This document shows positions 7,679-17,706 of a stretch of 64,000 nucleotides of DNA, piece by piece. Positions within the stretch are counted from its first letter, which is position 1, and each line of letters opens with the position of its first letter. The stretch is taken from assembly GCA_910586615.1 (NCBI GenBank), contig CAJUJP010000014.1, forward strand, positions 1-64,000, given 5' to 3'. The notes beneath the pieces were generated by a model. That model had not been told where the DNA came from. It saw only the letters and a program-made list of their open reading frames with translations, and searched no databases. Position numbers and translations under genes: made by a program. The stretch is from an uncultured Lachnospiraceae bacterium. GTDB taxonomy: Bacteria; Bacillota; Clostridia; Lachnospirales; Lachnospiraceae.

Positions 7679-9589
7679 CTATAACTCCTCCACCTGCTTC
7701 AGCCAGATATCCGCACAGGCGTCGGAAGGCATACGCAGGTCGCCCCGCGGTGACACCGCCACACTGCCGACTTTGGGTCCGTCCGGCAGACACGAACGCT
7801 TAAACTGCTGCGCAAAAAACCGCTTGTAAAAGGTTTTGAGCCATTTCAATATGACATCCTTGTCATATATATTCCGAAAAGATTCGCAGGCAATCCTGTA
7901 TATCTTAGCCGGCTCAAAACCGCAGCGCAGCATGTAATACAGGAAAAAATCATGTAATTCATAAGGGCCAACAAGATCCTCCGTCCGCTGTGAGATGACG
8001 CCGTCCACCGGCGGCAGCAGTTCCGGACTGACAGGCGTGTCAAGTACATCCAGAAGTGTCTTTTTCAGTTCCTCATCACCACAGGTATCCGCATAATACT
8101 GCACCAGATGACGCACCAGTGTCTTCGGTACTCCCACATTTACGCCGTACATGGACATGTGGTCGCCGTTGTAGGTCGCCCAGCCCAGCGCCAGTTCCGA
8201 CATGTCGCCGGTTCCGATGACCATGCCCCCCGTGCGGTTGGCGATGTCCATCAGGATCTGGGTACGCTCTCTCGCCTGTCCGTTCTCATAAGTCACGTCA
8301 TGATCATCTATGTTCTGCCCGATATCCCTGAAATGCACAGTCACCGCCTCTCTGATATCTACCTCACTAAGTGTCGCCCCCAGCGTCTTCGCCAGTTTGC
8401 AGGCATTGTCATAGGTTCTGTCCGTGGTACCGAAGCAAGGCATGGTCACCGCCGTGATCTGTGCTCTTTGCAGTCCCAGCATATCAAAGGCTCGCACCGT
8501 CACCAGAAGCGCCAGCGTAGAATCCAGCCCCCCGGAGACACCGATCACCGCAGACTGACAGCCGGTATGCTCATATCGCTTCTTAAGCCCGTAAGACTGG
8601 ATCGAAAGAATCTCCTCACAGCGCTTCTCCCGCTCCTCCTGATCGGACGGTACAAAAGGCTTCGCGCCGAACGTGCGCGTAAGCGCTGTCTCCTCCTCTT
8701 CCATATGAACCGGCACAATGAGATATTGTTCTGACCGTCGCGGCACATAAGTCGACATTCTCCGCCTCTCGTGACACAACCTGTGAATGTCAAGATCCGC
8801 GTATATATTTTCCGGCACAAACCGCTTCGCCTGTACCAGAATCGTGCCGTTTTCCGCAATCATATTGTGTCCGCCGAACACCAGATCCTGCGTGGACTCT
8901 CCCTCCCCGGCGGAGGAATACACATATCCCGCAATCTGTCTGGCACTGGAAGATTTCACAAGCAATTCTCTGTACGCATCTTTGCCTACCGTCTCATTGG
9001 AAGCCGACAGATTCACCAGCACGGTTGCGCCCGCCAGCGCATGTAACGTCCCCGGAGACAATGGCGCCCAGATATCCTCACAGATCTCACAGCCCACCGT
9101 CAATCCGCTGATCACATCCACCTCAAACAGAATGTTTGTGCCAAACGGAATTTCTTCTCCCTCATAGAAACAACTCTCCGGCACCTCATTGCCTGCCGTG
9201 AAATGCCTCGTCTCATAAAATTCCGCGTAAGACGGAATGTGCTTTTTCGGAATAAACGCAAGCACCTCTCCGTTCTGCAGCACCGCCGCCACATTGTAAA
9301 GCTTACTGTCCTTTTCCAGCGGAAGTCCCACAAACACCAATGCGTCACTGCCCTGTGTGGCGTCCGCCACCTTGCGCAGCGCCTCTTTTGCCTGCGTAAG
9401 CAATCGTTCCTGCAGGAAAAGATCACCGCAGGTATAACCGGTCAGACACAGCTCCGGAAACACGATGATCTTCGCGCCATTCGTACAGGCTTCCTCTATT
9501 CCTTTGCAAATTTCCTCCGCATTGTACACCGGATCAGCCACCCTGATCTTCGGTGTCATAGCCGCCGCTTTGATAAATCCGTGTTTCAT
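7679..9589 (-). CDS. nadE: Glutamine-dependent NAD+ synthetase
   Basis: The 636-aa enzyme amidates nicotinic acid adenine dinucleotide to NAD+, with glutamine as ammonia donor. The N-terminal CN-hydrolase domain carries the triad E46 (FPEL), K115 (IPKKH) and C170 (CEICEDIW). The C-terminal synthetase domain has the ATP pyrophosphatase loop GVSGGLDST, then [15 protein letters not shown] 9589 follows a GGCGGAAACGGG stretch and gives the usual family N-terminus; an in-frame extension to 9697 is unlikely. Length is normal for the two-domain form. Confidence 0.96.
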   Translation of the reverse strand: MKHGFIKAAAMTPKIRVADPVYNAEEICKGIEEACTNGAKIIVFPELCLTGYTCGDLFLQERLLTQAKEALRKVADATQGSDALVFVGLPLEKDSKLYNVAAVLQNGEVLAFIPKKHIPSYAEFYETRHFTAGNEVPESCFYEGEEIPFGTNILFEVDVISGLTVGCEICEDIWAPLSPGTLHALAGATVLVNLSASNETVGKDAYRELLVKSSSARQIAGYVYSSAGEGESTQDLVFGGHNMIAENGTILVQAKRFVPENIYADLDIHRLCHERRRMSTYVPRRSEQYLIVPVHMEEEETALTRTFGAKPFVPSDQEEREKRCEEILSIQSYGLKKRYEHTGCQSAVIGVSGGLDSTLALLVTVRAFDMLGLQRAQITAVTMPCFGTTDRTYDNACKLAKTLGATLSEVDIREAVTVHFRDIGQNIDDHDVTYENGQARERTQILMDIANRTGGMVIGTGDMSELALGWATYNGDHMSMYGVNVGVPKTLVRHLVQYYADTCGDEELKKTLLDVLDTPVSPELLPPVDGVISQRTEDLVGPYELHDFFLYYMLRCGFEPAKIYRIACESFRNIYDKDVILKWLKTFYKRFFAQQFKRSCLPDGPKVGSVAVSPRGDLRMPSDACADIWLKQVEEL

Positions 9590-9727
9590 CCCGTTTCCGC
9601 CTTTCTGTTTTCTATCCGTAACATGTCGGGGCAGCACAGAAAATGCGCTGTCACGATCATATGCTATTTCTACAGTCATTATTTGTGTATTTGTCATTTA
9701 ATATGCAGAGGATATCATCTGCCGCCA

Positions 9728-10453
9728 TCAAAATCCCCATGGCAGATACGCCGCCAGAACCGCCAGCACAACAGCAGGCAGCATATTCGCAACGCGCACC
9801 TTTTTACCCCAGACCAGATTCACGCCCACGCAGAAAATCAGGACCGAGCCGATCAGGGACAGGTAGGAAACCGCCGTCCCGGTCATAACCGGCGCTATCA
9901 ATCGTGCAAGTACGGTGACCGCTCCCTCGAAAATAAAGACTGGAATGGCAGAAAAGACACAGCCCTTTCCCATGGAGGAAGTCATAACCGCTATGATGAT
10001 CAGATCCAGCACTGATTTTACCATGAGCGTGGAATAGTCATTTAACATACCGTCCTGTATGGCTCCGACGATCGCCATCGCACCGATACAGACCGTCAAA
10101 GATGACGTTACAAAAGCATTCACAAAACCGGAATCACCGCTGTTCCCCGTCTTATGTTTCAGCCACTCGCCGAACCGTTCGAACCCTTTCTCGATACCGA
10201 TCAACTCCCCGATCACGGTTCCGGCCGCAAGGCAGAGCACCACCAGCATGGATTTTCCGCTGGTGACCGTATCACCCTCTATCCTGAGCATGCCTTCCAT
10301 CGCGCCGGCAACCGCAATGAACAGGACACTGATTCCGCAAGCCTTATTTAATGCTTCCTGTTGTTCATCCTTAAATAATTTTCCTGTAAAATGTCCGATC
10401 AGACCGCCCGCAAGAATAGCGGCACTGTTGATTACCGTTCCGAGTCCTGTCAT
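9728..10453 (-). CDS. DUF554 family membrane protein
   Basis: The 241-aa protein is hydrophobic with about seven membrane segments and opens with TVINSAAILAGGLIG, typical of DUF554 (YdfK-like). A recurrent leader motif (10454-10487) places the ribosome binding site GGAATGGA so that the second ATG, at 10453, is the start; the ATG four codons earlier overlaps the binding site. The function of the family is not established. Confidence 0.88.
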   Translation of the reverse strand: MTGLGTVINSAAILAGGLIGHFTGKLFKDEQQEALNKACGISVLFIAVAGAMEGMLRIEGDTVTSGKSMLVVLCLAAGTVIGELIGIEKGFERFGEWLKHKTGNSGDSGFVNAFVTSSLTVCIGAMAIVGAIQDGMLNDYSTLMVKSVLDLIIIAVMTSSMGKGCVFSAIPVFIFEGAVTVLARLIAPVMTGTAVSYLSLIGSVLIFCVGVNLVWGKKVRVANMLPAVVLAVLAAYLPWGF

Positions 10454-10487
10454 CTTTATATCCATTCCGAAGTGTTTTACGCTGAGG
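10454..10487 (-). promoter_or_regulatory. Recurrent leader motif (DUF554 gene)
   Basis: Minus strand AGCGTAAAACACTTCGGAATGGA, then ATATAAAG and the ATG. It is almost the same as the motif before 23502. Confidence 0.55.
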
Positions 10488-10550
10488 AAGTAGACAAAAT
10501 GTCAGATTATGCTCTGTCCTCATGCTTCCGTACCCATAATCCGGTGTCCT

Positions 10551-11432
10551 CTACTTCTTTTTATCCGAATCACCGTGCATATATTCATGATACAGGGATT
10601 CCCGATACCCGCGGTCGGAAAGCGCCCGTTCCAGCGCTTCTGTCTCTCCGGCATCCATAAGGCTTTTAAGCATTCGGGCGAGTTCTTCTCTTCCCGCTTC
10701 TCTTCCTTCTTCCCGCTCATTCTTCATATGTTTCTCTTCATCATACTCAAAAATACTCACCGCTATCGCCTCCGCACGATTCTTAGACAGAAAATCCGCA
10801 AGGATTCCGTTTCCGATACAATCGTCTACCGCCCTCTCCACCGCCTCCGGAAAAGGCATTGTTCTGGCAAACGTCCTGACACGCTGTACATACTGCGCAT
10901 ATTCTCTTAACAAACGGCATGCTGCTAAAAGTTCAGGATTATGTCCAAAATTAATATTATAGACATTCACAACCAGTTCCAGCGCCGGCCGCTCCTGCTC
11001 CTTCTCAAAAGCTTCCGAAAGCCGAAGTACCTGCTGTTCCGGCTGATTATCCGTCCCGTTATAAAATATAATAAACCTGGGCGCCGGTATCCGTACCTTT
11101 TTCCGGCTATACAAATCGTCATCTCTGACTCTGGTCTGAATCACCCTGCTCACATACAATAAATCTCTTAACGGCATATTAGGATTAAATGCAGACTGGT
11201 GTTCATAGAGCAGCAGTTCATGGGCAAGCACAAAAGAAATGTCGTTCTTATAATTCATATAGACTGCATTTTCCAGTGTTGTGATCTCCAAATTTCCTAT
11301 ATCCGTGTAATCTGTGCCGTTCAAAGCATTATACAGACTCAGAAGATTTTCTTTCTCCTTGAATAACATACGGAATATGGTGTCCTTATAGTTACGTTGT
11401 ACCTTTTGTTGTACACTGGTCTCATTTTTCAT
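10551..11432 (-). CDS. Rpn family PD-(D/E)XK nuclease / putative transposase
   Basis: The 293-aa protein is typical of the Lachnospiraceae Rpn-like nucleases: YKDTIFRMLF at the N-terminus, D64 in NDISFVL, and E77/Q79 in LLLYEHQS. The tail (about 230-270) is a charged helix (EREEGREAGREELARML), as is usual. No inverted repeats flank it, so it is not an obvious mobile unit. It differs from the nuclease at 487-1602 in subfamily and lacks that protein's tandem repeat tail. Confidence 0.88.
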   Translation of the reverse strand: MKNETSVQQKVQRNYKDTIFRMLFKEKENLLSLYNALNGTDYTDIGNLEITTLENAVYMNYKNDISFVLAHELLLYEHQSAFNPNMPLRDLLYVSRVIQTRVRDDDLYSRKKVRIPAPRFIIFYNGTDNQPEQQVLRLSEAFEKEQERPALELVVNVYNINFGHNPELLAACRLLREYAQYVQRVRTFARTMPFPEAVERAVDDCIGNGILADFLSKNRAEAIAVSIFEYDEEKHMKNEREEGREAGREELARMLKSLMDAGETEALERALSDRGYRESLYHEYMHGDSDKKK

Positions 11433-11623
11433 CTGATGTCCTCCCTGTCATCTGGCAGACTGTTTTCCGAAACATGGCCCGTAAACGTCTGACCGCCGCA
11501 GAAGAACCGTTTCAGTCCTCCTGCTTCTGTATTTGTTCATTGGAATCAAAGCATGGATTTTCTGAAACTTAGAATATAAATAGAAACCCTTGATCTGTAT
11601 TGATAGAAAATATGCTTTTCATT

Positions 11624-11652
11624 ACTATAGCACATATTTGACGGAATTGTAA
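11624..11652 (-). promoter_or_regulatory. Promoter of the second Rpn-like gene
   Basis: Minus strand: TTACAA (11647-11652), 17-base spacer ending in TGC, then TATAGT (11624-11629), an extended -10. The leader is about 185 bases. The rest of 11433-11754 is AT-rich with no other signal seen. Confidence 0.55.
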
Positions 11653-11754
11653 ATATATTTTTGCTGGGAATCATGAACATTGCATACGATTATGATGATT
11701 TGATGTGAATTGCAACAAAAACACCTGCCCTGTTTTAATCCAGACCAGCCTCCG

Positions 11755-12987
11755 CTAAATATACGTGATCGGAAGCGCAACCAGATTCTCCCTCAGATAA
11801 GTTTTCTTATCAATCAGGCAAAGAATCACACCCATCCCTCTCGACTTCTCCTGCACCTTATCAAGCACGGGATTTGCCCCGCCCATATCAGCCCTGGGAT
11901 TGCCGGACATTTTAATTTCAACGGGATATAAAATTCCGTTTTCTTCTATGATGAGGTCAATCTCATTTTCTCCGGCTGCATTTTTATCCTTTCCTCTGTA
12001 ATAAAAGATATGGAACTTATAGTCCATGCCTTCATTGGAATAGGATTTGAGGATTTCCGATACCATAAAAGTCTCAAACATACTGCCCGCTACAGCCGAA
12101 CATTTCAACGCGTCCGGCGTCAGCCATCTTGTCAGATAACAGGCCAGTCCTGTATCCCTGAAATAGAGCTTTGGCGTTTTAATCGCTCTGTGCAGTGCCG
12201 CCGCGCTGTATGGTTGTAACAAGAACACGATCCCCGTCCGTTCCAGAATAGAAATCCATGTCTTGACAGTGGGCTCACTTACGCCAATCTCACCTGCAAT
12301 ATTTGCATAGTTTAACAGTTCGCCTGTTCTTGCGGCAACAGCCGTCAGAAACTTTGTAAAGGTAATACTGTCTGCTGAAATCAATTCGTTAATATCCCGC
12401 TCAAGATACGTAGATACATAAGAAGAATAGTAATCCTGCCAGTCTCTTTCCACATCGTATAATTCAGGATAGGAACCTCTGTGTATCGTTTCCCACAAAT
12501 CGCGATAAGGCTTTATGTCCTTTTCGCGTTCTTTCAGATATTCCTCCGTCGGAACAAAATGTCTGTTGAACTTTACACCGTATATTTCACGAAGGGACAG
12601 CCCCGCCAGCTCTGTGATCGAGACTCTTCCCGCAAGGGATTCTCTCATCCCTTTCATCAGTTCCAGCTTCTGAGAACCCGACAGAATAAACATACCTCTC
12701 TCATCAGATTCGTCAACGATCCGCTTAATCTCTTCCAGAATACTGTTTTCTTTCTGAACCTCATCAATAAATAAAGGGCATGGATTGTTCAGAAAAAAAA
12801 GCCCGGGCTCTTCTCTCGCCTGCAGCCTTGTCAGCCGGTCGTCAAAATTTGCCCTGTGATATCCGGTAAACACATGCTTAACAAGCGTTGACTTTCCAAC
12901 CTGTCTGGCTCCTGTGATGAGTGTACACTTGCTGTTTAAAACTCTGCTCTTTAATATTGGTGTGACTGCCCGTTCTATATATGACAC
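11755..12987 (-). CDS. DUF4143 / AAA_14 ATP-binding protein
   Basis: The 410-aa protein has a P-loop near its start (ITGARQVGKST), Walker B PLFIDEVQ, an arginine-finger region (GSQKLELM) and the C-terminal DUF4143 fold with YFRDTGLACYL and a nuclease-like EIDLIIEENGILYPVEIK (a D/E-x-K arrangement). I choose GTG 12987, preceded by GGAGGA, over ATG 13041, because a perfect -35/-10 pair brackets that upstream ATG. Such ATPases are common and often mobile; their cellular role is unknown. Confidence 0.85.
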   Translation of the reverse strand: MSYIERAVTPILKSRVLNSKCTLITGARQVGKSTLVKHVFTGYHRANFDDRLTRLQAREEPGLFFLNNPCPLFIDEVQKENSILEEIKRIVDESDERGMFILSGSQKLELMKGMRESLAGRVSITELAGLSLREIYGVKFNRHFVPTEEYLKEREKDIKPYRDLWETIHRGSYPELYDVERDWQDYYSSYVSTYLERDINELISADSITFTKFLTAVAARTGELLNYANIAGEIGVSEPTVKTWISILERTGIVFLLQPYSAAALHRAIKTPKLYFRDTGLACYLTRWLTPDALKCSAVAGSMFETFMVSEILKSYSNEGMDYKFHIFYYRGKDKNAAGENEIDLIIEENGILYPVEIKMSGNPRADMGGANPVLDKVQEKSRGMGVILCLIDKKTYLRENLVALPITYI

Positions 12988-13024
12988 ACGCGCTCCTCCA
13001 TCAGCTAATCTAAAGTCTAATTTT

Positions 13025-13053
13025 ATTTTAGTCGTATCCATTCAATTTGTCAA
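13025..13053 (-). promoter_or_regulatory. Strong promoter of the DUF4143 ATPase gene
   Basis: Minus strand: TTGACA (13048-13053), exactly 17 bases, TAAAAT (13025-13030). Transcription would start near 13018, downstream of the ATG at 13041. Confidence 0.75.
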
Positions 13054-13090
13054 TCCGGTCTGCTGATTTGAAATCCGGCTCTCCGCCCCT

Positions 13091-13152
13091 GCAATATATA
13101 CGTTTTCGTACGGATTTAGCAGTAAATGCTAAATCCTGTGTGAACAGTAACG
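13091..13152. repeat. Dispersed 62-bp repeat with stem-loop core, copy 2
   Basis: It matches 110-173 in reverse complement. The core is GGATTTAGC/GCTAAATCC around AGTAAAT. One end (TGAACAGTAACG) lies 2 bases from the stop codon of the helicase gene (13155-13157), so the hairpin may also shape the 3' end of that mRNA. Confidence 0.75.
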
Positions 13153-13154
13153 CC

Positions 13155-16100
13155 CTACCGGTACAACACATAATCCTGCATTTCCTTCATAAATCCGGCT
13201 TTCCCCAGGGCTTCTCCCGCCTGCGCCGGATACTCTTTTACAACGATCCGTTTTACCGCCGGAAAAAGACTGCCCCGCTTAAAGTCCTCCGCAAAAAGAC
13301 GCAGACATTGTTCCAGCCGGTCTGCCGTCATATCCGGTTCAAAAAGACGCAGCGTCTTCCCCTGCCGTTCCATCACCATAACGGGATCACCGCCCGTATA
13401 CGCCACTGCCGTGCCGGGCACGCACACGAAATTTTTTCCTTCCTGATGAGGCAGTATCTTACCCCGGCACTGTGCCGGATCGACGGCATTTACCCAGATC
13501 ATTTTCTTTTCCGGATTCGTAAGTCTCCGTACCACGCTTTCGTAGTCTTTTCCACGGATAAACTGCGCGCCCGACAGCTCCTTCACAAAATATCCCCTTC
13601 TCGCCTGTCCGGTGTACTCCCAGATCCGCAGCACCGACAGCGCTTCCTGCCAGGAAAAACCACATGCCGTGACAGTCTCCTTACACAGAACGGGACTATA
13701 ATCAAAGCAGGCTTCCAGCTTCTCTTCGATGGTTTTCTCCCGAACCGGTCTGACAATATCCCACCTTCCCGTCTGCAATGCCTTGACCCGCATATTCACA
13801 CGCTGTCTGGTGACTGCTTTCTTCGTCTTCTCACGGTCGATCCACTGCCGCACCGGGAGATAGCTGTCCGCATAGACCAGCCCTTTTTCCAGCAGAGATA
13901 ATAACGTATCATAGGGCGATTCGCCGGGCAGCAGACTGTTCAGTGCCTGCATGAAACAGGCGCCGCGCTTCAGGATCGCGCCGTAGATGACCTGCTCTTT
14001 GTCTGTAAGAATTTCGGCAATTGCCGGGAACTCCGATTGTACCGCTGTCCGGCTTTCGTATTCTTCCTGCCGGGTCTCTGCACTCCGGGTCTCCGGGCTT
14101 CCCGTCACCAGACTGCCCACATCCGCCTCCCAGTCGATATCCGCCTGATCATCAAACCGCAGCCCGCCCTTTTCCTCCATATGCCAGAAAAGCTCTCCCG
14201 TTGCAAGGAAACTGTCCAGCATAGCTTCCCGGTAATTCCGCACCCGTCTGGGCAGAATGATCTTCTCCCAATAGACTGCCGGAAATACCATACCCGCATA
14301 CTGCCGCAAGGTATTTTCCAGACATTCTGCCGCCGGCGCGCCGGATTCAAGCCCGGAAAGCATGAGCGCCGCATAGTTTTCCGGCGGACAGGTCCGTATT
14401 TCTTCTCTTCTGTTTTTCAGGGTGCGGACTCTGGCGCGGCTGTACAGTTTCCCGTGGTAATATCTGCCGTCCTGCTTCGCCGCTTCCCCCTGATGACACA
14501 ATGCTTCCAGAACTGCCGCCGCTGTCTGTTCGGTCCAGCCGTAGCGTGCCGCCGTCTGGGCGGCGTCCGCCGCGCCCCGGTAGCGGAGCATACGTCTTAC
14601 AATGTGAAGACGGGATTCCAAACACCGCTTTTCCGTCTGTGCGTTCTCCTGCCATTCCACACTGACCCGTTTTCCTACCCGGTTCCGGCGATTCTCTAAG
14701 TCCTGCTTCCCGGATTTCTCAGTCGAAAACTGCTGCCCGCCTTCTATATCGGGCTGCTCCGGCGCTCCCTCTTCCATCTCCATCAGCGCCGCAGCATACT
14801 CTGCCTCCTGCTCCGCCGCGATCCAGAGTCCCTGTTCCAGATACAGAACTCTGCCTTCCTTCGCCAGACTGTCCAGCCATTCCACCGGAATATCCAGTTC
14901 GCCCGCCACCAGATCGCCTTCCGTCATCAGCAGCGAATGCAGCTGTTTCTCGTCCTGCGGTCGTCTGCCGCGCTCCTGCACTTCCTCCAACTCCACGGCA
15001 CCGGGACGCACAAGATTCTTTTCTTTCTTCAGCGCTTCCTCCACCGCCCCGTGAATCCCCCGCGGGGTAGGCGCATAATCATACATCACCGCCGCTTCCT
15101 GACTCCACTGCAGGGGCAGCGACATGGGCGAAGGGGTCTCCGTATAGATCTCTCTGACCGTGACCGCACCGCTGCGGATATCGTACAGAAGTTCCTGCAC
15201 CCCTTTCACATCCCAGAGTTCCTCGATACATTCCCGTCTCGTCTCCCGGATCAGCGGATGTTCCTGCTCCCGCACCACCTGCTCTAACATTTCCGCACTT
15301 CTTAAGCGCTGCATCCAGAGGGGCTGCCGGCCGTTACGGCGCACACCCATCATCAGGGCCCGCCCGCTGTTATACCGGAATGCCATGTTGAAAAGAGGCG
15401 TCACCGGCAGCAGAATCTCCAGCTTACGCACACAGCCGTCCACATCGATCCGCTCCAAAATTCCCTCCGGCAGACTCTGGCGTCCGTAGGAGTACAGCAG
15501 GAAACCGTCCTCTTCGTCCACGCTGCCGATTTCTGCCTCCGTAAGCTCCCTGAGTGTCTGCGCCGCCAGAAGCGACAGGGGCGCGTTGATCCGTCTGCCG
15601 AACACCGAATGTACCATCACCTGACTGTTGCCCGCCGCGTCCTTGAAATGTTCCACGATGAGCGTCTGATGATCCGGCAGACTTCCCGTGGCCCGAATCT
15701 GCCGTTCCAGATAGCCCGACGCCAGATTGGAAGCTGACTCGTCCAGCCCCAGTTCTCCCAGCGCCTCCTTCAGTCTGCCGTCTTCATAAGCCTTCTGCAA
15801 AGCGCAGGATATTCTGCCGAAAGCCTCTCCCGTCCGCTTGTCCCGGCCTTTGATCTCTCCATGCCAGAAAGGAAGCCTGGCACCCTCCATCTGCGCCTGC
15901 GTCACCGTCACGGTATCACGGCTGATATTCACGACTCTCCATGCAAAAGAACCAAGGATAAAGCGGTCGCCCTTCTGGGACTCATAGACAAACTCCTCAT
16001 CCACCTCTCCCAGCTTCACGCCCTCCTGCGTCTTGACGGTATACAGCCCCTTGTCAGGGATCGTGCCACCCGCGGAAACCGCCAGCATTCTGCTGTAACC

Positions 16101-17552
16101 GTCTCCCTCCACCCTTTCGTGTATCCGGTCGTACAAGACCCTGGGACGTGCCGGGATGTCCTTCTCATGCTCATAATCTCCCGCCAGCATGGCTAACACC
16201 GCCTTCACGTCCTCTCTGGTGATATGCCGGAAAGGCCATGCCCGGGGAAGAATCTCCATCACCTCGGAAAGTTCATATCCCTTAAAAGCCGCCATGGAGA
16301 CCAAATGCTGCGCCAGCACATCCAGACACTGCACCGGCGGTTTCACATGCTCCACGCCGCCCAGCCTCGCAAGCTGTGCCGTCATCCCGCAGGACACGCA
16401 TTCCGCCGCCGTTCTGGGGAAAAGATACATCACGCTGACCCGCCCCGGATTGTGACCCGCCCGGCCAAGACGCTGCATGGTTCCGGAAATCGTGCGGGGA
16501 CACCCCACCTGCAGCACCTGATCAATCTCCCCCACATCAATGCCCAGTTCCATGGAAGAAGTGGCGCATAAAAGCCGTAATTTTCCGTCCCGCAGATTCA
16601 GTTCCGTCTCCGCCCTCTGCTCTTTGGAGAGACTCCCGTGGTGCACTCTGGCAAACCCCTCGCCGCCCAATAAGTTTACATAATACGCCAGTTTCTCCGC
16701 ATACCGCCGCCCTTCCACGAAGGCAATCACACTGCGGCTGTTCTGACAATACTGGAATACCAGTTTTCCCAGTTCCTCCCATACCGGATCTTTTCTCGGA
16801 CCCTTGACCGCGTCCGCATAAGGGCTTAAGATTTCCAGACGCACCTGCTTCTTCATCACCGGCGCGGCAATGCTGACTTCCTCCGGCGCCAGATAGGCCG
16901 CTGCCACATCAAGCGGCTCAATGGTGGCCGACAGACCGATCCGCTGCAGCGGCCGGCCGCACAAATAGTCCAGTCTGGCAAGGGAAAGCATGAGGTGCGC
17001 TCCCCGCTTCGTGTCGATCAGCGCATGAAGCTCATCTATAATGACCGCTTTTGCCGTCGCAAGCACCGTCTGCCCCGTCTTGCTGGTCAACATCAGATAT
17101 AACGATTCCGGTGTGATAATCAGAATATGGGGCGGCTTCTTAACCATCTGCTGCCGCTCCCTCTGGGGCGTATCTCCGGTCCGGATTCCCACGCTGATCT
17201 CCGACACAGCCCCGATCCCGTTCAGAGGCCGCCGCAGGTTCTCCCGGATATCCGCTGCCAGGGACTTGAGAGGAGACACGTAAATAAGCTGCAGTTCCTG
17301 CCCCAGCGTTCCCGCCTGTGCCTGCCGCTTCATCTGATCCAGAAAGATCAGGAACGCCGACAGCGTCTTACCTGTTCCTGTGGGCGCAGATATGAGCGCA
17401 TGTTTCCCTTCCGCGATGATGGGCCACGCCTCGCACTGTACAGGCGTCGGTTCACCAAGCGCCTGTGCAAACCACGCCCCGGTCTCCTCCGTAAACAGAC
17501 TTAAGACCCTTTCCCTGTCGGTTTTTTCACAGCTTTCCTTCTCTTTCCCCAT
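13155..17552 (-). CDS. Lhr-like DEAD/DEAH box helicase
   Basis: The 1465-aa protein has superfamily 2 helicase motifs in order: Q-motif region PTPVQCEAWP, motif I APTGTGKT, Ia VSPLKSLAADI, II DELH, III SATIE, then motif V GIDVGEIDQVLQVGCP and VI QRLGRAGHNPG. The Lhr core and long Lhr C-terminal region follow, in line with large Lhr helicases of about 1500 aa. ATG 17552 (MGKEKESC) has AGGAAG 7 bases upstream; the frame is open to 17684, but that part would run through a hairpin. Lhr proteins are 3'-5' helicases linked to DNA repair. Confidence 0.92.
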   Translation of the reverse strand: MGKEKESCEKTDRERVLSLFTEETGAWFAQALGEPTPVQCEAWPIIAEGKHALISAPTGTGKTLSAFLIFLDQMKRQAQAGTLGQELQLIYVSPLKSLAADIRENLRRPLNGIGAVSEISVGIRTGDTPQRERQQMVKKPPHILIITPESLYLMLTSKTGQTVLATAKAVIIDELHALIDTKRGAHLMLSLARLDYLCGRPLQRIGLSATIEPLDVAAAYLAPEEVSIAAPVMKKQVRLEILSPYADAVKGPRKDPVWEELGKLVFQYCQNSRSVIAFVEGRRYAEKLAYYVNLLGGEGFARVHHGSLSKEQRAETELNLRDGKLRLLCATSSMELGIDVGEIDQVLQVGCPRTISGTMQRLGRAGHNPGRVSVMYLFPRTAAECVSCGMTAQLARLGGVEHVKPPVQCLDVLAQHLVSMAAFKGYELSEVMEILPRAWPFRHITREDVKAVLAMLAGDYEHEKDIPARPRVLYDRIHERVEGDGYSRMLAVSAGGTIPDKGLYTVKTQEGVKLGEVDEEFVYESQKGDRFILGSFAWRVVNISRDTVTVTQAQMEGARLPFWHGEIKGRDKRTGEAFGRISCALQKAYEDGRLKEALGELGLDESASNLASGYLERQIRATGSLPDHQTLIVEHFKDAAGNSQVMVHSVFGRRINAPLSLLAAQTLRELTEAEIGSVDEEDGFLLYSYGRQSLPEGILERIDVDGCVRKLEILLPVTPLFNMAFRYNSGRALMMGVRRNGRQPLWMQRLRSAEMLEQVVREQEHPLIRETRRECIEELWDVKGVQELLYDIRSGAVTVREIYTETPSPMSLPLQWSQEAAVMYDYAPTPRGIHGAVEEALKKEKNLVRPGAVELEEVQERGRRPQDEKQLHSLLMTEGDLVAGELDIPVEWLDSLAKEGRVLYLEQGLWIAAEQEAEYAAALMEMEEGAPEQPDIEGGQQFSTEKSGKQDLENRRNRVGKRVSVEWQENAQTEKRCLESRLHIVRRMLRYRGAADAAQTAARYGWTEQTAAAVLEALCHQGEAAKQDGRYYHGKLYSRARVRTLKNRREEIRTCPPENYAALMLSGLESGAPAAECLENTLRQYAGMVFPAVYWEKIILPRRVRNYREAMLDSFLATGELFWHMEEKGGLRFDDQADIDWEADVGSLVTGSPETRSAETRQEEYESRTAVQSEFPAIAEILTDKEQVIYGAILKRGACFMQALNSLLPGESPYDTLLSLLEKGLVYADSYLPVRQWIDREKTKKAVTRQRVNMRVKALQTGRWDIVRPVREKTIEEKLEACFDYSPVLCKETVTACGFSWQEALSVLRIWEYTGQARRGYFVKELSGAQFIRGKDYESVVRRLTNPEKKMIWVNAVDPAQCRGKILPHQEGKNFVCVPGTAVAYTGGDPVMVMERQGKTLRLFEPDMTADRLEQCLRLFAEDFKRGSLFPAVKRIVVKEYPAQAGEALGKAGFMKEMQDYVLYR

Positions 17553-17625
17553 GCTTTTCTTCCTCACATCTGCCCGGAATTCACCACATTGCGGTGACCA
17601 TCTGACAGAAACTACGCCACTGCAC

Positions 17626-17651
17626 GGAGAATGCCCCCTTTGGCATTCTCC
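17626..17651. terminator. Perfect 10-bp hairpin between hslO and the Lhr gene
   Basis: GGAGAATGCC and GGCATTCTCC pair perfectly around six bases. There is no T-run, so it may be an RNA-processing or attenuating structure rather than a classic terminator. It lies 74 bases before the helicase ATG. Confidence 0.45.
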
Positions 17652-17673
17652 CGTGTGAAGTTTTAGATAGCTC

Positions 17674-17694
17674 AGTCTGCGCATTTTGCAGACT
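17674..17694 (-). terminator. Hairpin just after hslO
   Basis: AGTCTGC and GCAGACT pair around a seven-base loop, 13 bases past the hslO stop. The arms GTGTGAAG and CTTCACAC (about 17654 and 17705) enclose it. No T-run is visible. Confidence 0.35.
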
Positions 17695-17706
17695 TAATCA
17701 TTCTCT

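Noticed and set aside
10551..11432. Reading the Rpn-like gene as a true insertion sequence
   Set aside because: No terminal inverted repeats or target duplications were seen around it.
13147..13152. TGAACAGTAACG end of the 62-bp repeat as a terminus of the MITE family
   Set aside because: It resembles GTAACAGTTCAG only loosely (GTTACTGTTCA in reverse), and the interiors are unrelated.
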